Positions 32,832 through 41,408 of a stretch of 42,924 bases of DNA are shown piece after piece. The position numbers were made by a program, and so were the translations under genes. Below the pieces are notes generated by a model. The model was not told where the DNA came from and made no database searches. It saw only the letters and a list, made by a program, of their open reading frames with translations. How positions within the stretch are numbered: position 1 is the stretch's first letter; each line of letters opens with the position of its first letter. The stretch is taken from the NCBI RefSeq assembly GCF_027484505.1, contig NZ_JAIXSV010000216.1, positions 1 through 42,924 of the forward strand, in the 5' to 3' direction. The stretch is from Asticcacaulis sp. (GTDB lineage: Bacteria > Pseudomonadota > Alphaproteobacteria > Caulobacterales > Caulobacteraceae).

Positions 32832-34052
32832 ATGGAAACGGGCGCGCGGCGCGGACCATGGCGGGTCGTGGGCCTTATCTTTGTGGCCTCCTGCCTGACA
32901 TATATGGACCGTCAGATGTTCGGCCTGCTCAAGCCGATGATGCAGGCCGAACTGGGCTGGTCCGAAATCGACTATTCCGGCGTCGTGATCGCCTTTCACG
33001 CGGCCTTTGTGGTGGGTTTTCTTACCTTTGGGCCTTTGATGGACCGTGTGGGGGCGCGGCTGGGCTATGCCGGGGCCTTCACCCTGTGGGCGGCGGCGCA
33101 CACCCTGCTGGGACTGGCCACCACAACCGCGCAGTTTGGCCTGATCCGCTTTTTGTTGGGGGTGGGTGAATCCGGCACCTTTCCGGCGCGTCTGAAGGCG
33201 ATTTCCGAGGGGTTCCGGCCACAGGAGCGGGCGCTGGCCATCGGCCTGTTCAACGCCGGCTCGGCCTCCGGGGCCCTGCTCACTCTGGCGCTCGTGCCGT
33301 GGCTCACCCAGAACTATGGCTGGCGCGGGGCGTTTCTGATCACGGGCCTCGTCAGCTTTTTATGGCTGATCCTGTGGTTCAGAACATACAAGCGGCCACA
33401 GACGGCGGAGGCACCGCGGCCCGTTACGCCACCAAGCTGGTCCACACTGGCGCAGGTGCTGCGGACGCGGCGCGCCTGGGTCTATATTGTGGTGAAGTTC
33501 CTCACCGTGCCCGTGTGGTGGCTTTATCTGTTCTGGCTGCCGGACTTTCTTTATCGCACCCACAGCCTGGATCTGCGGCAGTTTGGCGTCCCGTTATTGC
33601 TGATCTTTCTGCTGGCCGATTTTGGCAGCATCATCGGCGGCTGGGCCTCGGCTCGGCTGATGGCGCGTGGCCTCAGCGTCGGGTCCGCCCGCAGCCGCGT
33701 GATGTTCGTCTGCGCGCTGGTCATCCTGCCTTTGATCGCGGTGCCGCTCAGTCCGTGGCTGTGGCTGTCGGTTGTGATCGTGGCGTTGGCGGCGGCGGCG
33801 CATCAGGCCTTTTCGGCCAACCTGCTGGCCGTGCCGTCGGACCTTTTCCCGCCGGAGGTGGTCGGCAGCGTCGTCGGCCTTGGCGGGGCGGCGGGGGCAG
33901 TGGGTGCGATGTTGATGGCGCTGTTTTCAGGCGTGGTGCTGGAATATACCGGCTCCTACAGCCTGATCTTTTTCGTCGCGGGTACGGTCTATCTGGCCGC
34001 GGTCGGCGTTTTGCATCTGTCGCGGGTCTATGCCGCCCAACCCCAAGCGTAA
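32832..34052 (+). CDS. MFS transporter, hexuronate (ExuT-like) type, second copy
   Basis: This 406-residue, twelve-helix carrier has TYMDRQMFGLLKPMMQAELGWSEIDY at helix 1 and GVGESGTFPARLKAISEGF near helix 4, clearly homologous to the transporter at 1335-2657 over its length, with shared WWLYLFWLPDFL and LLADFGSIxGGWAS blocks. It has a shorter N-terminus than its relative. It would carry the monosaccharide or disaccharide uronate released by the esterase, lyase and hydrolase set across the inner membrane. It follows the esterase by 78 bases, with a hairpin in the gap, and is probably in the same LacI-controlled transcript. Confidence 0.85.
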   Translation: METGARRGPWRVVGLIFVASCLTYMDRQMFGLLKPMMQAELGWSEIDYSGVVIAFHAAFVVGFLTFGPLMDRVGARLGYAGAFTLWAAAHTLLGLATTTAQFGLIRFLLGVGESGTFPARLKAISEGFRPQERALAIGLFNAGSASGALLTLALVPWLTQNYGWRGAFLITGLVSFLWLILWFRTYKRPQTAEAPRPVTPPSWSTLAQVLRTRRAWVYIVVKFLTVPVWWLYLFWLPDFLYRTHSLDLRQFGVPLLLIFLLADFGSIIGGWASARLMARGLSVGSARSRVMFVCALVILPLIAVPLSPWLWLSVVIVALAAAAHQAFSANLLAVPSDLFPPEVVGSVVGLGGAAGAVGAMLMALFSGVVLEYTGSYSLIFFVAGTVYLAAVGVLHLSRVYAAQPQA

Positions 34053-34059
34053 AATAGGC

Positions 34060-34470
34060 TCAGCCTTTGGCCGCAGCCTTGGCCTGCGCCTTGGCCAGAT
34101 CAATGTGGCGACCCATGGCCTTGATGAAGGGGTGACGCGCCAGCAGGCGGCGGCCCAGAATGGCCACGATAACGAAACCGGCCCATACTTCCGGGCGGTT
34201 CCATTCCGGGTGCAGGTCGTAGATGAAGAATTTGAAGCCAATCGACAGCACCAGATAGGGCAGCAGGATCGCGCCCCAGCGCACGCATTCGTCCTTCAGG
34301 AAACCGCGCGGCCCCTCCGGGTGAAAGGCCCACGCCTTATGGCTGACGCCCCAGCGGATCAGCACGATCAGACTGACCACGATCAGCGAGATCACGCTGG
34401 AAATCATCACCATGGTCAGCGGATGGGCGTGCTGCCACGCCGCGGCAGCATTGTGTGGATCGGGCCCCAT
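34060..34470 (-). CDS. Small inner-membrane protein of unknown function
   Basis: This 136-residue protein has three likely membrane helices: LTMVMISSVISLIVVSLIVLIRWG, WGAILLPYLVLSIGFKFFIYDL, and WAGFVIVAILGRRLLA. The basic C-terminus (HPFIKAMGRHIDLAKAQAKAAAKG) is presumably cytoplasmic. ATG 34470 is preferred over an upstream in-frame start at 34533 because GGGGAT precedes it and the extra residues are not membrane-like. It is convergent with the MFS gene with 7 bases between stops, and stands alone on the minus strand. I do not recognise the family. Confidence 0.65.
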   Translation of the reverse strand: MGPDPHNAAAAWQHAHPLTMVMISSVISLIVVSLIVLIRWGVSHKAWAFHPEGPRGFLKDECVRWGAILLPYLVLSIGFKFFIYDLHPEWNRPEVWAGFVIVAILGRRLLARHPFIKAMGRHIDLAKAQAKAAAKG

Positions 34471-34847
34471 CTTTATCCCCTCGATTGTGCAATCGTTAGC
34501 ACGATTAGGCCTCAAGCGTGCCCGTCTGTCCACTGAAACTTGTTCTAATGGTCTGGATCTGAAATTCGCCCGCTCTCAATATCAAAATGAACTGAACTTC
34601 AAATTCACGATACCCGCGCATTCGTTCTCTCATTGCGGCGTCATAATAAATTCACATGATTTGATACTTTAATATTTAAAATAATTATGCAAGAAGGCGC
34701 TTACAGAATGAGGGGTGGCGGCGATCAGAACCCACGCGCGGGCGCTTTTTCATCGTTTTCTGCCGCCGTCCCGCCTTCAAAAACAACCGAGGCCGGGCTT
34801 ATGGAGATCACCTGTAATTATCAGGCTTATGTGGCTTCAGATCAAGG
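34471..34847. other. Long AT-rich divergent gap before the phosphonate genes
   Basis: This 377-base stretch has no credible gene. It is much richer in A and T than its neighbours between about 34540 and 34700. It contains two TTCAC-type words (AATTCACGATAC near 34604 and AATTCACATGAT near 34649) and a possible weak promoter (TTGATA at 34661-34666 followed 16-17 bases later by an AATTATG-like box). The AT richness suggests a strong promoter or acquired DNA. Nothing else stands out. Confidence 0.4.
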
Positions 34848-35978
34848 ATGCCTATGTACGACATAGCCATTATCGGTTCGGGGATAGTCGGGCTGGCGCA
34901 CGCCCTGATGGCGCTGCGGCGGGGGCTGCGGCCTGTGGTGATCGAGCGTCAGGCCGCCCCCATTGGGGCGTCTATTCGCAATTTCGGTTTCGTCACCGTG
35001 ACAGGACAGGGGGAATCCGACACCTGGCGGCGGGCGCGACGCAGCCGCGACATCTGGGCCGAGATCGCTCCACAGGCCGGGATCGAGATCATGCAGCGTG
35101 GGCTGCTCGTCACCGCGCAGCGTCCCGAAGCCATGCAGGTGCTGGAAGCCTTCGCGGCGCATACGATGGGTGCGCAGTGCCAGATTCTGACGCCCGATGC
35201 GGTGCGCGCGACCTATGCCGGCATCGGCGCTGCCCTTGAAGGCGCTCTTTACAGCCCGCACGAGCTGCGCGTGGAATCGCGCACGGCCATACCGCGTCTG
35301 GTGCAGTGGCTGGCGCACAACGGCGTCACCTTCCTGTTCGATACGGCGGCGCTGACGGTAGACGGTACCGAGGTCGTCACACCGCAGGGACGCGTGCGCA
35401 GCGAAGCCGTTATTGTCTGCCCCGGCGACGACCTGACCCACCTCTATCCTGACCTCTATGCCCGCGAGGGCGTGACTCGCAGCCAGTTGCACATGCTGCG
35501 TCTGGCGGCACCGGGCTTTGATCTGATCTGCCCGCGCATGTCCGACCTGTCTCTGGTGCGTTATCGCGGCTATGCCGAGCGCCCGGAAAGTGCGGCGTTG
35601 AGCGCGGTATTGGGTCGCCAACAGCCGGCGCACCGGGACGCCGGTGTGCATCTGATCGTCACCCAGAGCGCCGATGGCTCGCTGATCGTCGGCGACAGCC
35701 ATCATTACGGACGTGCCCCCGAACCTTTTTACGACGTGACGGTCGAGGCGCTGATCCTCGATGAGTTCCGGCGCGTGCTGGGTATCGAGCCGCCGCCTGT
35801 GACGGAGCGCTGGCTCGGTACCTATGCCAGCGCTGCCGAAGACCTGATGCGTCTGTCACCCGCTGAGCGGGTACGGCTGGTCGTGGTGACCAGCGGCACC
35901 GGAGCCTCCACATCTTTTGGCATTGCCGAAGAAACGCTCAATGATCTGTATGGTAAGGAAATCTCGCATGACCACTAA
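34848..35978 (+). CDS. FAD-dependent oxidoreductase of the phosphonate-linked (TIGR03364) type
   Basis: This 376-residue DAO-fold flavoprotein has the Rossmann motif IAIIGSGIVGLAHALMALRRGLRPVVIER at residues 6-34, then APIGASIRNFGFVTVTGQ (the Asn-Phe-Gly segment typical of this clade) and, near the C-terminus, LVVVTSGTGASTSFGIAEETL. Members of this clade travel with phosphonoacetaldehyde hydrolase and are proposed to oxidise 2-aminoethylphosphonate or N-substituted forms to phosphonoacetaldehyde. Here phnX follows with an 11-base overlap, which fits that role and would replace the PhnW transaminase. Start choice is between ATG 34848 and ATG 34854; the AAGG at 34844 favours the second. Exact substrate is inferred from neighbourhood. 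Confidence 0.8.
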   Translation: MPMYDIAIIGSGIVGLAHALMALRRGLRPVVIERQAAPIGASIRNFGFVTVTGQGESDTWRRARRSRDIWAEIAPQAGIEIMQRGLLVTAQRPEAMQVLEAFAAHTMGAQCQILTPDAVRATYAGIGAALEGALYSPHELRVESRTAIPRLVQWLAHNGVTFLFDTAALTVDGTEVVTPQGRVRSEAVIVCPGDDLTHLYPDLYAREGVTRSQLHMLRLAAPGFDLICPRMSDLSLVRYRGYAERPESAALSAVLGRQQPAHRDAGVHLIVTQSADGSLIVGDSHHYGRAPEPFYDVTVEALILDEFRRVLGIEPPPVTERWLGTYASAAEDLMRLSPAERVRLVVVTSGTGASTSFGIAEETLNDLYGKEISHDH

Positions 35979-36750
35979 ACCCGTACACCCTAAGGCCGTT
36001 ATCTTTGACTGGGCCGGGACCATGGTCGATTTTGGTTCTCTGGCCCCGGTTATCGCCATGCAGCAGGGTTTTGCCGCCGCGGGCGTAGAGGTGAGCGAAG
36101 CGGAGGTTCGCCTGCCCATGGGGCAGGCCAAGCGCGATCACGTCGCCGCCCTGATGGCCCAGCCTGCCGTGGCGCAACGCTGGGAGGACCGGTTCCGACG
36201 CCTGCCGACCGACGCGGATATTGAGCGCATCTATGCCCATCTGGATGAGCTGATGCGGGCGGCGGGGACGGCACGCGCCACCCTCATTCCGGGGGCGCGC
36301 GCCACCTTTGAACAGTTGCGCACTGCCGGTATCCGCGTCGGGTCCTCCACCGGCTATACGCGCGCCATGATGACGCCCATTCTGGCGGCCGCTGCGGCGC
36401 AGGGTTATGAGCCGGAGCTGGTCGTCTGCGCCGGAGAAACGCCGCAGGGCCGCCCAGCGCCGCTGATGATCTGGAAAAATCTGGTCGAGCTGGGCGTATG
36501 GCCCGCAGCGGATGTGGTGGTGGTCGATGACGCGCCTGTTGGTATCGCGGCGGGTAAGGCGGCCGGGGCCTACACGATTGGCTTGGCGGCTAGCGGCAAT
36601 GAGCTGGGCCTGACCGAAGAGGCCTTCGCCGCCCTTGAGGCGGCCGAGCGGTCGCAGAGACTTGAGGCGGCACGCACGGCGCTTTATGCCGCCGGGGCCG
36701 ATGCGGTGCTCGATACGGTGGGCGATCTGCCGCAGTGGCTGGGGCTTTGA
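35968..36750 (+). CDS. phnX: Phosphonoacetaldehyde hydrolase PhnX
   Basis: This 260-residue HAD-superfamily enzyme cleaves the C-P bond of phosphonoacetaldehyde to acetaldehyde and phosphate. The key residues are present: nucleophile Asp14 and Ala16 in IFDWAGTMVD, the Schiff-base lysine Lys55 in MGQAKRDHV, the cap-side PGARATFEQL and STGYTR segments, and the acidic VVVVDDAPVGIAAGKAAG loop. Spacing matches Asp12 and Lys53 of the Bacillus enzyme. ATG 35968 is preferred; it overlaps the oxidoreductase gene by 11 bases, so the pair should be made together. No PhnW transaminase or phosphonate ABC transporter is visible in the window. Confidence 0.92.
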   Translation: MTTKPVHPKAVIFDWAGTMVDFGSLAPVIAMQQGFAAAGVEVSEAEVRLPMGQAKRDHVAALMAQPAVAQRWEDRFRRLPTDADIERIYAHLDELMRAAGTARATLIPGARATFEQLRTAGIRVGSSTGYTRAMMTPILAAAAAQGYEPELVVCAGETPQGRPAPLMIWKNLVELGVWPAADVVVVDDAPVGIAAGKAAGAYTIGLAASGNELGLTEEAFAALEAAERSQRLEAARTALYAAGADAVLDTVGDLPQWLGL

Positions 36751-36761
36751 CGCGCGGATTT

Positions 36762-36790
36762 CCACAAAGTCCACAAAATCTCACATTTTT
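36762..36790 (+). promoter_or_regulatory. Three tandem 9-bp half-sites upstream of the DeoR gene
   Basis: CCACAAAGT (36762), CCACAAAAT (36771) and CTCACATTTTT (36780) recur every 9 bases. The last contains ATCTCACATTTT (36779-36790), which is repeated at 37784-37795 and, inverted, at 7489-7500. Tandem half-sites are typical of DeoR-family operators; autoregulation is likely. Confidence 0.5.
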
Positions 36791-36902
36791 CTCGCGCCTG
36801 TTGCCGCCTCGTATAAGGGGTGCGCCCAGGCTGGCCCTGAACCGTTTGACCGCGGACGCCATTGACAGGCTGCGGCAAAACAAAACACAACAGAAGCGTC
36901 GT

Positions 36903-37679
36903 ATGTTTATTCTCCCTCGGGGCCGTATGCTTCAGGATACCCGCCAGTCTGAAATCTATAACCTGCTTCAGGTGCACCGCACCTGTACCATCACCGATCT
37001 GGCGCAGCGTTTTGATGTCAGCGATGAGACTATCCGCCGAGATATCCGCCAGCTCGAAGAGGAGGGGTTCGCCTTCCGCGTCCGCGGCGGGGTCACGCTG
37101 AAGGAAACGGCGGCCGAGGCCCCGTATCTGGTTCGCCGCAATCAGAATGCCGAGAAGAAACAGGCTATTGCGCTTAAAGCGGCGGCCCTTGTCGAAGATG
37201 GTATGACCATTTTGATCGACTCTGGATCGACCTCCTACTGGCTGAGCCGCGCCCTGACCAAACAGCGCAACCTGATTGTCATTACCAATGCGCTGGACGT
37301 GGCGCGTGAGATGACAGGACGCAATGGTTGCAAGGTCTACTTTGCGGGCGGCGAAATCGACTACGATTATCAGTCGTGCTTTGGCCCGGACACCGAGGCC
37401 TTTATGGGCCGGTTCACGCCGGAAATCGCTTTCTTTGCTATCGGGGCCGTGGACTCACGGCGCGGTCTGCTCGACTTCCATTTTCCGGAAGCCTCGCTCA
37501 AATCGGCGATCTGTGCACAGGCCTCGCGCGTGGTGGCTCTGGTCGATTCCACAAAGTTCGAGCGGCAGGGCATTATAAAGGCGCTCGATTTCAGGCAGAT
37601 CGACATTTTCGTCACCGATCAGACGCCACCGCCGCAATTGCTTGAGGCGCTCAACGAGGTCGAGATTCTGGTCGCCTGA
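36903..37679 (+). CDS. DeoR/GlpR-family transcriptional regulator
   Basis: This 258-residue regulator has a winged helix at about residues 26-63 (CTITDLAQRFDVSDETIRRDIRQLEEEGFAFRVRGG) and a sugar-phosphate-type sensor domain (GMTILIDSGSTSYWLSRAL, LIVITNALDVAREM, VYFAGGEIDYDYQSCFGP, FFAIGAVDSRRGLLDFHFPEASLK, VALVDSTKFERQGIIKAL). I chose ATG 36903 because upstream frame extension would cover the operator; ATG 36927 is also possible. It lies 152 bases after phnX and 234 bases before the fourth receptor. Identical operator words before it and before the receptor make it the likely regulator of both. Confidence 0.88.
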   Translation: MFILPRGRMLQDTRQSEIYNLLQVHRTCTITDLAQRFDVSDETIRRDIRQLEEEGFAFRVRGGVTLKETAAEAPYLVRRNQNAEKKQAIALKAAALVEDGMTILIDSGSTSYWLSRALTKQRNLIVITNALDVAREMTGRNGCKVYFAGGEIDYDYQSCFGPDTEAFMGRFTPEIAFFAIGAVDSRRGLLDFHFPEASLKSAICAQASRVVALVDSTKFERQGIIKALDFRQIDIFVTDQTPPPQLLEALNEVEILVA

Positions 37680-37775
37680 GGCGGGAAACGGTGCCCTCGC
37701 CCTCTTTTTGCGTGTGTGAATACACTTTTAAAGAATGTGGTTTTCAGCTTTTGGCCAACACCGTTGCGTAAAAAG

Positions 37776-37795
37776 CTCACATAATCTCACATTTT
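37776..37795 (+). promoter_or_regulatory. Tandem DeoR-type half-sites upstream of the fourth receptor
   Basis: CTCACATAAT (37776-37785) and CTCACATTTT (37786-37795) are direct repeats with a 10-base period. The core ATCTCACATTTT equals that before the DeoR gene. The site lies 119 bases before the receptor start. Confidence 0.55.
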
Positions 37796-37913
37796 GGCGC
37801 TTGAAATACACATCTGTCACAAACAAACGTTAATTGTGTCCTCCGCAGCCGGCCGCGGGGGGCATCTTCCGTGCATCGCGATCGCTCGGCGCGCTCACTC
37901 ACGGAGACATTCT

Positions 37914-40703
37914 ATGAAGATGCTTATGACAGGGGCCGCCGCTGGCGCGCTGTTCTTCATGGCTGCGCCGACCTACGCGCAGACCGCAACGCCCGCCGCT
38001 CCCAAAGCCGGTCAGGCCGAAAGCGACACTATCGACACCGTCGTTGTCACGGGCTATCGCGGCTCGCTGACCAAGGCGCGCAAGCTGAAGCGTGAATCGA
38101 ACGTCATCAAGGACGTGATCGTCGCCGAAGACATGGCCAAGTTCCCGGAACTGAACTTGGCGGAATCACTGCAACGTCTGCCGGGCGTGCAGATCAACCG
38201 CGAAGCCGGTGAAGGCCGCCGCATCAGCCTTCGCGGTCTGGGGCCAGACTTTGCCCGCGTGCAGCTCAACGGCATGGAAGTGCTGGGCAATGTGGACTCG
38301 GCGCAGGACAGCCGTGGCCAGCGTTCGCGCGACCGCGCCTTTGACTTCAACATCTTCGCTTCCGAACTCTTCTCGCGCGTCGAGGTCGAAAAGACCTATC
38401 AGGCCGCGCAGCACGAGGGCGGCATGGCCGGTACGGTCGGCCTGTTCACGGGCAAGCCCTTCGATTACGCGCCGGGGACCAAGGGTGCCGTTTCGGTGAA
38501 AATCGGCACCAATGAGTACACGAAAGACACCCAGCCGCGCATCGCCGCCCTCTACAGCCGCAACTGGGACGACGTGTTTGGCGTCACTCTGTCGGTGGCT
38601 TATGGCAAGCGCGAAACGACCGAGCAGGGCCACAACACCTATAACTACTCGAAGCCCAGCGCTTCGACCCTGTCAGGTCTGGTAACCAAGGGCCTCAATA
38701 TCTCCAAACTCAGCGCCGCGCAGCAGGCCAAGTTCCTGTCGGGCGATCTCTATTTCGCCGACGGCAACCGCATTTCGTCGTGGAACGCCGAGATGGAACG
38801 TCTGGGCGTCACCGCCGCCGTGCAATGGAAGCCGATGGAAAATCTGCTCCTGACGCTGGATGCCCTGCATGGCGAATTCAAGACCAAGCGCAGTGAACTG
38901 CACCTGGCTACCCGCCCGCTGGCTTCCACGGGTTCAGTGGCCTTTGATACTGCCGCTGGCGGTGTCTGGCCGGCCGCGTTCCAGACAAATTCGGTGATCA
39001 ACAATATCGCCTGGGACAGCAGCAACTACGTCACCATGACTGACGTGACGAACATGACCTTCGGCAGCGAAAATCGCCGTTCGCTGAACGAAAACAAGTT
39101 CAACCAGCTGGTGCTGACCGGTAAGTGGGACCTCTCCGATCGCCTGTCATTGGACGGTCATATCGGTTATGAAAAGTCCACCTACGAAACGCCTTATGAT
39201 GACAAGCTCTATATGCGCGCCAAGGGCAACCTGATCGCCAATTACGGTTCGGACGGGCGTTCGGCGTCGTTCCAGTATCCGGGCTGGGATACGACCAATC
39301 CGGCCAACTATGCCCTCGATTCCTTCTACTATCGCGGTTTCAATAACTCTTCGGAGCTGAAGGAAGCCGTCTTTAATGGTCGTTACTCCCTGTCGGACGT
39401 GTGGACCCTGCGTGCGGGCGTGGCCTATCACGAATTCACTCAGGACGGCATCGACAAGTTCTATGACGACAATGTCAACGGCACCCGCAGCAAGATGCGC
39501 GGCAAGCCGGTGGCCGACGTCACGACGGTCTTCACCAACAACTTCGGTTCGTGGCTGATCGGTGACTACGCCAAGACCTTTGCCAAGTATAACGAATATC
39601 ACCGCTTTGGCCCGAATACCGATGGGACGGGCGGCGCGCTTCAGGACATCGAAAACGTCTATACGACCAGCGAAAAGACGACCTCGGTCTATGTGCAGGC
39701 GGATTGGGACAGTGACATTGCCGGAAAGCGCTTCCGCGGTAATGTCGGCCTTCGCGGCTATCAGACCGACACCAACTCGACAGGCTGGATTCAGGGCGAC
39801 TCCTACGCCTATCTTGGCACGACAGATGTGGATGGCAGCTACAGCGGCGTCCTCCCGACCCTGAACACGGTGCTCGAAATGACGCCGGAAGTTATGGTGC
39901 GCTTCTCGGCCACGCAGAACCTGAACCGTCCGGGTATGGGTTCGATGGCTGCCAAGGGCAGCGCCTTCAAGGACGAGACCAGCGGCGAAATCAGCGCGTC
40001 GCGCGGCAATCCGAACCTGAAGCCCTATAAGGACACGACGCTCGATCTGGCCGTTGAATACTACTTCGGCAATGTCGGCCTGCTGTCGGCGGGTGTGTTC
40101 CAGAAGGACGTCAAGAACTTCATCGGGTCTGCCGATTACAGCTCAAAGGATAACAACGCCCTGACCTTTGCCCAGGCGGGTATTCCCATCTCTTCGATCC
40201 CCGGTGCGACGGCGAATACGATCATCAACGACTTCTCCATGCCGATCAATATTGAAGGCACGCAACGCATCAAGGGGATCGAACTGGCCGGTCAGGCGCA
40301 GTTCACCTTCCTGCCCGTGCCGTTCGATAAGTTCGGTATGCAGGCCAACTATACGTCGCTGGATATTCCGGAAAAGATCACCGGCATTTCCAAGACTAGC
40401 TATAACGCCACGGTGTTTTACGAAACCGAGATTTGGGGCGCGCGCGCCTCGCTCAGCCATCGTGACCTGTGGTACAGTGGTCGCAACGACTCTGTGATGA
40501 GTGCCAGCACCCGTGGGTTTGAGGCAGGCACCTATGTCGATGCCTCGGCCTTCTGGAATGTCAGCAAGCAGCTTCAGCTCACCCTGAACGGCATCAACCT
40601 GACGAATCAGAAGGATACGCAGTTCTGGGGTCAGAACCGCTACCTCTATAACCAGAACCAGAGCGGCGCCACCTACATGGTCGGCCTCAGCTATAAGTTC
40701 TAA
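37914..40703 (+). CDS. TonB-dependent receptor, Xanthomonas/Caulobacter (TIGR01782-like) subtype
   Basis: This 929-residue receptor has signal peptide KMLMTGAAAGALFFMAAPTYAQ, a TonB box near DTVVVTGYRGS, plug motifs AKFPELNLAESLQRLPGVQINREAGEGRRISLRGLGPDFARVQLNGMEV, and a C-terminus TYMVGLSYKF. The RGLGPDFxRVQLNGM plug and FNIFASELFSRVEVEKT block mark the Xanth/Caul receptor clade, many of which import plant-derived carbohydrates. The ATG at 37914 follows GGAGA; a longer in-frame opening at 37794 would lack a signal peptide. It is preceded by DeoR-type half-sites and followed, past a terminator-like hairpin, by the sulfotransferase/hydroxylase cassette. The ligand is not evident; proximity to phosphonate genes may be coincidental. 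Confidence 0.9.
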   Translation: MKMLMTGAAAGALFFMAAPTYAQTATPAAPKAGQAESDTIDTVVVTGYRGSLTKARKLKRESNVIKDVIVAEDMAKFPELNLAESLQRLPGVQINREAGEGRRISLRGLGPDFARVQLNGMEVLGNVDSAQDSRGQRSRDRAFDFNIFASELFSRVEVEKTYQAAQHEGGMAGTVGLFTGKPFDYAPGTKGAVSVKIGTNEYTKDTQPRIAALYSRNWDDVFGVTLSVAYGKRETTEQGHNTYNYSKPSASTLSGLVTKGLNISKLSAAQQAKFLSGDLYFADGNRISSWNAEMERLGVTAAVQWKPMENLLLTLDALHGEFKTKRSELHLATRPLASTGSVAFDTAAGGVWPAAFQTNSVINNIAWDSSNYVTMTDVTNMTFGSENRRSLNENKFNQLVLTGKWDLSDRLSLDGHIGYEKSTYETPYDDKLYMRAKGNLIANYGSDGRSASFQYPGWDTTNPANYALDSFYYRGFNNSSELKEAVFNGRYSLSDVWTLRAGVAYHEFTQDGIDKFYDDNVNGTRSKMRGKPVADVTTVFTNNFGSWLIGDYAKTFAKYNEYHRFGPNTDGTGGALQDIENVYTTSEKTTSVYVQADWDSDIAGKRFRGNVGLRGYQTDTNSTGWIQGDSYAYLGTTDVDGSYSGVLPTLNTVLEMTPEVMVRFSATQNLNRPGMGSMAAKGSAFKDETSGEISASRGNPNLKPYKDTTLDLAVEYYFGNVGLLSAGVFQKDVKNFIGSADYSSKDNNALTFAQAGIPISSIPGATANTIINDFSMPINIEGTQRIKGIELAGQAQFTFLPVPFDKFGMQANYTSLDIPEKITGISKTSYNATVFYETEIWGARASLSHRDLWYSGRNDSVMSASTRGFEAGTYVDASAFWNVSKQLQLTLNGINLTNQKDTQFWGQNRYLYNQNQSGATYMVGLSYKF

Positions 40704-40714
40704 TCGACCCGGTG

Positions 40715-40756
40715 GACGCCCTCTTCTTCAGGAAGGGGGCGTCTTCTGCCTTTTTG
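40715..40756 (+). terminator. Intrinsic terminator/attenuator between receptor and sulfotransferase
   Basis: GACGCCC-T-CTTC (40715-40726) pairs with GAAG-G-GGGCGTC (40732-40743) around a 5-base loop, followed by TTCTGCCTTTTTG. It begins 11 bases after the receptor stop and would leave the downstream cassette with reduced, read-through expression. Confidence 0.7.
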
Positions 40757-40769
40757 TACAAGAGCGTTC

Positions 40770-41408
40770 ATGATCGTTTCCCACCGTCATCGCTTCATCT
40801 TCGCCGCCGTCCCCAAGACCGGCACCCATTCGGTGCGGCAGGCCCTGCGCGAGCAGATGGGTAATGAGGATGTTGAGCAGGTGGGTCTGTTCGTCAACAA
40901 GCGCTTTCCGTGGGACGATCTGGCGGCCATCCGCCACGGCCATCTGTCTCTGCAACAGGTCCGGCCCCATCTGGGCGAAGAGGCCTTTGCCGCCTATTTC
41001 AAATTTGCCTTTGTGCGCAATCCGTTTGACCGCTTCGTCTCCTATTGCGCCTTCATGACGCGCGACAGCGACGTCTTCGCGCAGCGACCGCGCGACGTGA
41101 TGCAGCATTTCCTGTTCGTCGCGCCGCCGGAGGGTCATATCCTGTTTCAGCCGCAGTCGGTTCTGCTGGTCGATGCCGACGGGCACACCCTCCTGACCGA
41201 CCGTGTCGGGCGTGTCGAAGACATGCAGGGCTCTTATGACGCCATCTGTGCGCAGATCGGTCTGGCAACCCGCCCGCTCGACCGCGTCAACGGCAGTCGT
41301 CACGGCGATTATCGCCACTACTATGACCGGAGCTTGCAAGACGCTGTCGCGGCGCGCTACGCTTTGGATATCGACCTGTTTGGCTATACGTTCGAAGGCC
41401 TCAAATGA
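40770..41408 (+). CDS. Sulfotransferase-family protein
   Basis: This 212-residue protein has no signal peptide. It carries the two PAPS-binding motifs of the sulfotransferase-2/carbohydrate type: the 5'-phosphosulfate loop VPKTGTHS at residues 14-21 and the 3'-phosphate motif FVRNPFDRFVSYCAF at 81-95. It is shorter than most such enzymes, so it may be a compact form or act with its TPR-sulfotransferase neighbour. The stop shares ATGA with the next gene. The acceptor could be a glycan, lipid or protein; its place behind a receptor gene suggests a modified outer-membrane product or imported substrate, which is inference. Confidence 0.8.
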   Translation: MIVSHRHRFIFAAVPKTGTHSVRQALREQMGNEDVEQVGLFVNKRFPWDDLAAIRHGHLSLQQVRPHLGEEAFAAYFKFAFVRNPFDRFVSYCAFMTRDSDVFAQRPRDVMQHFLFVAPPEGHILFQPQSVLLVDADGHTLLTDRVGRVEDMQGSYDAICAQIGLATRPLDRVNGSRHGDYRHYYDRSLQDAVAARYALDIDLFGYTFEGLK

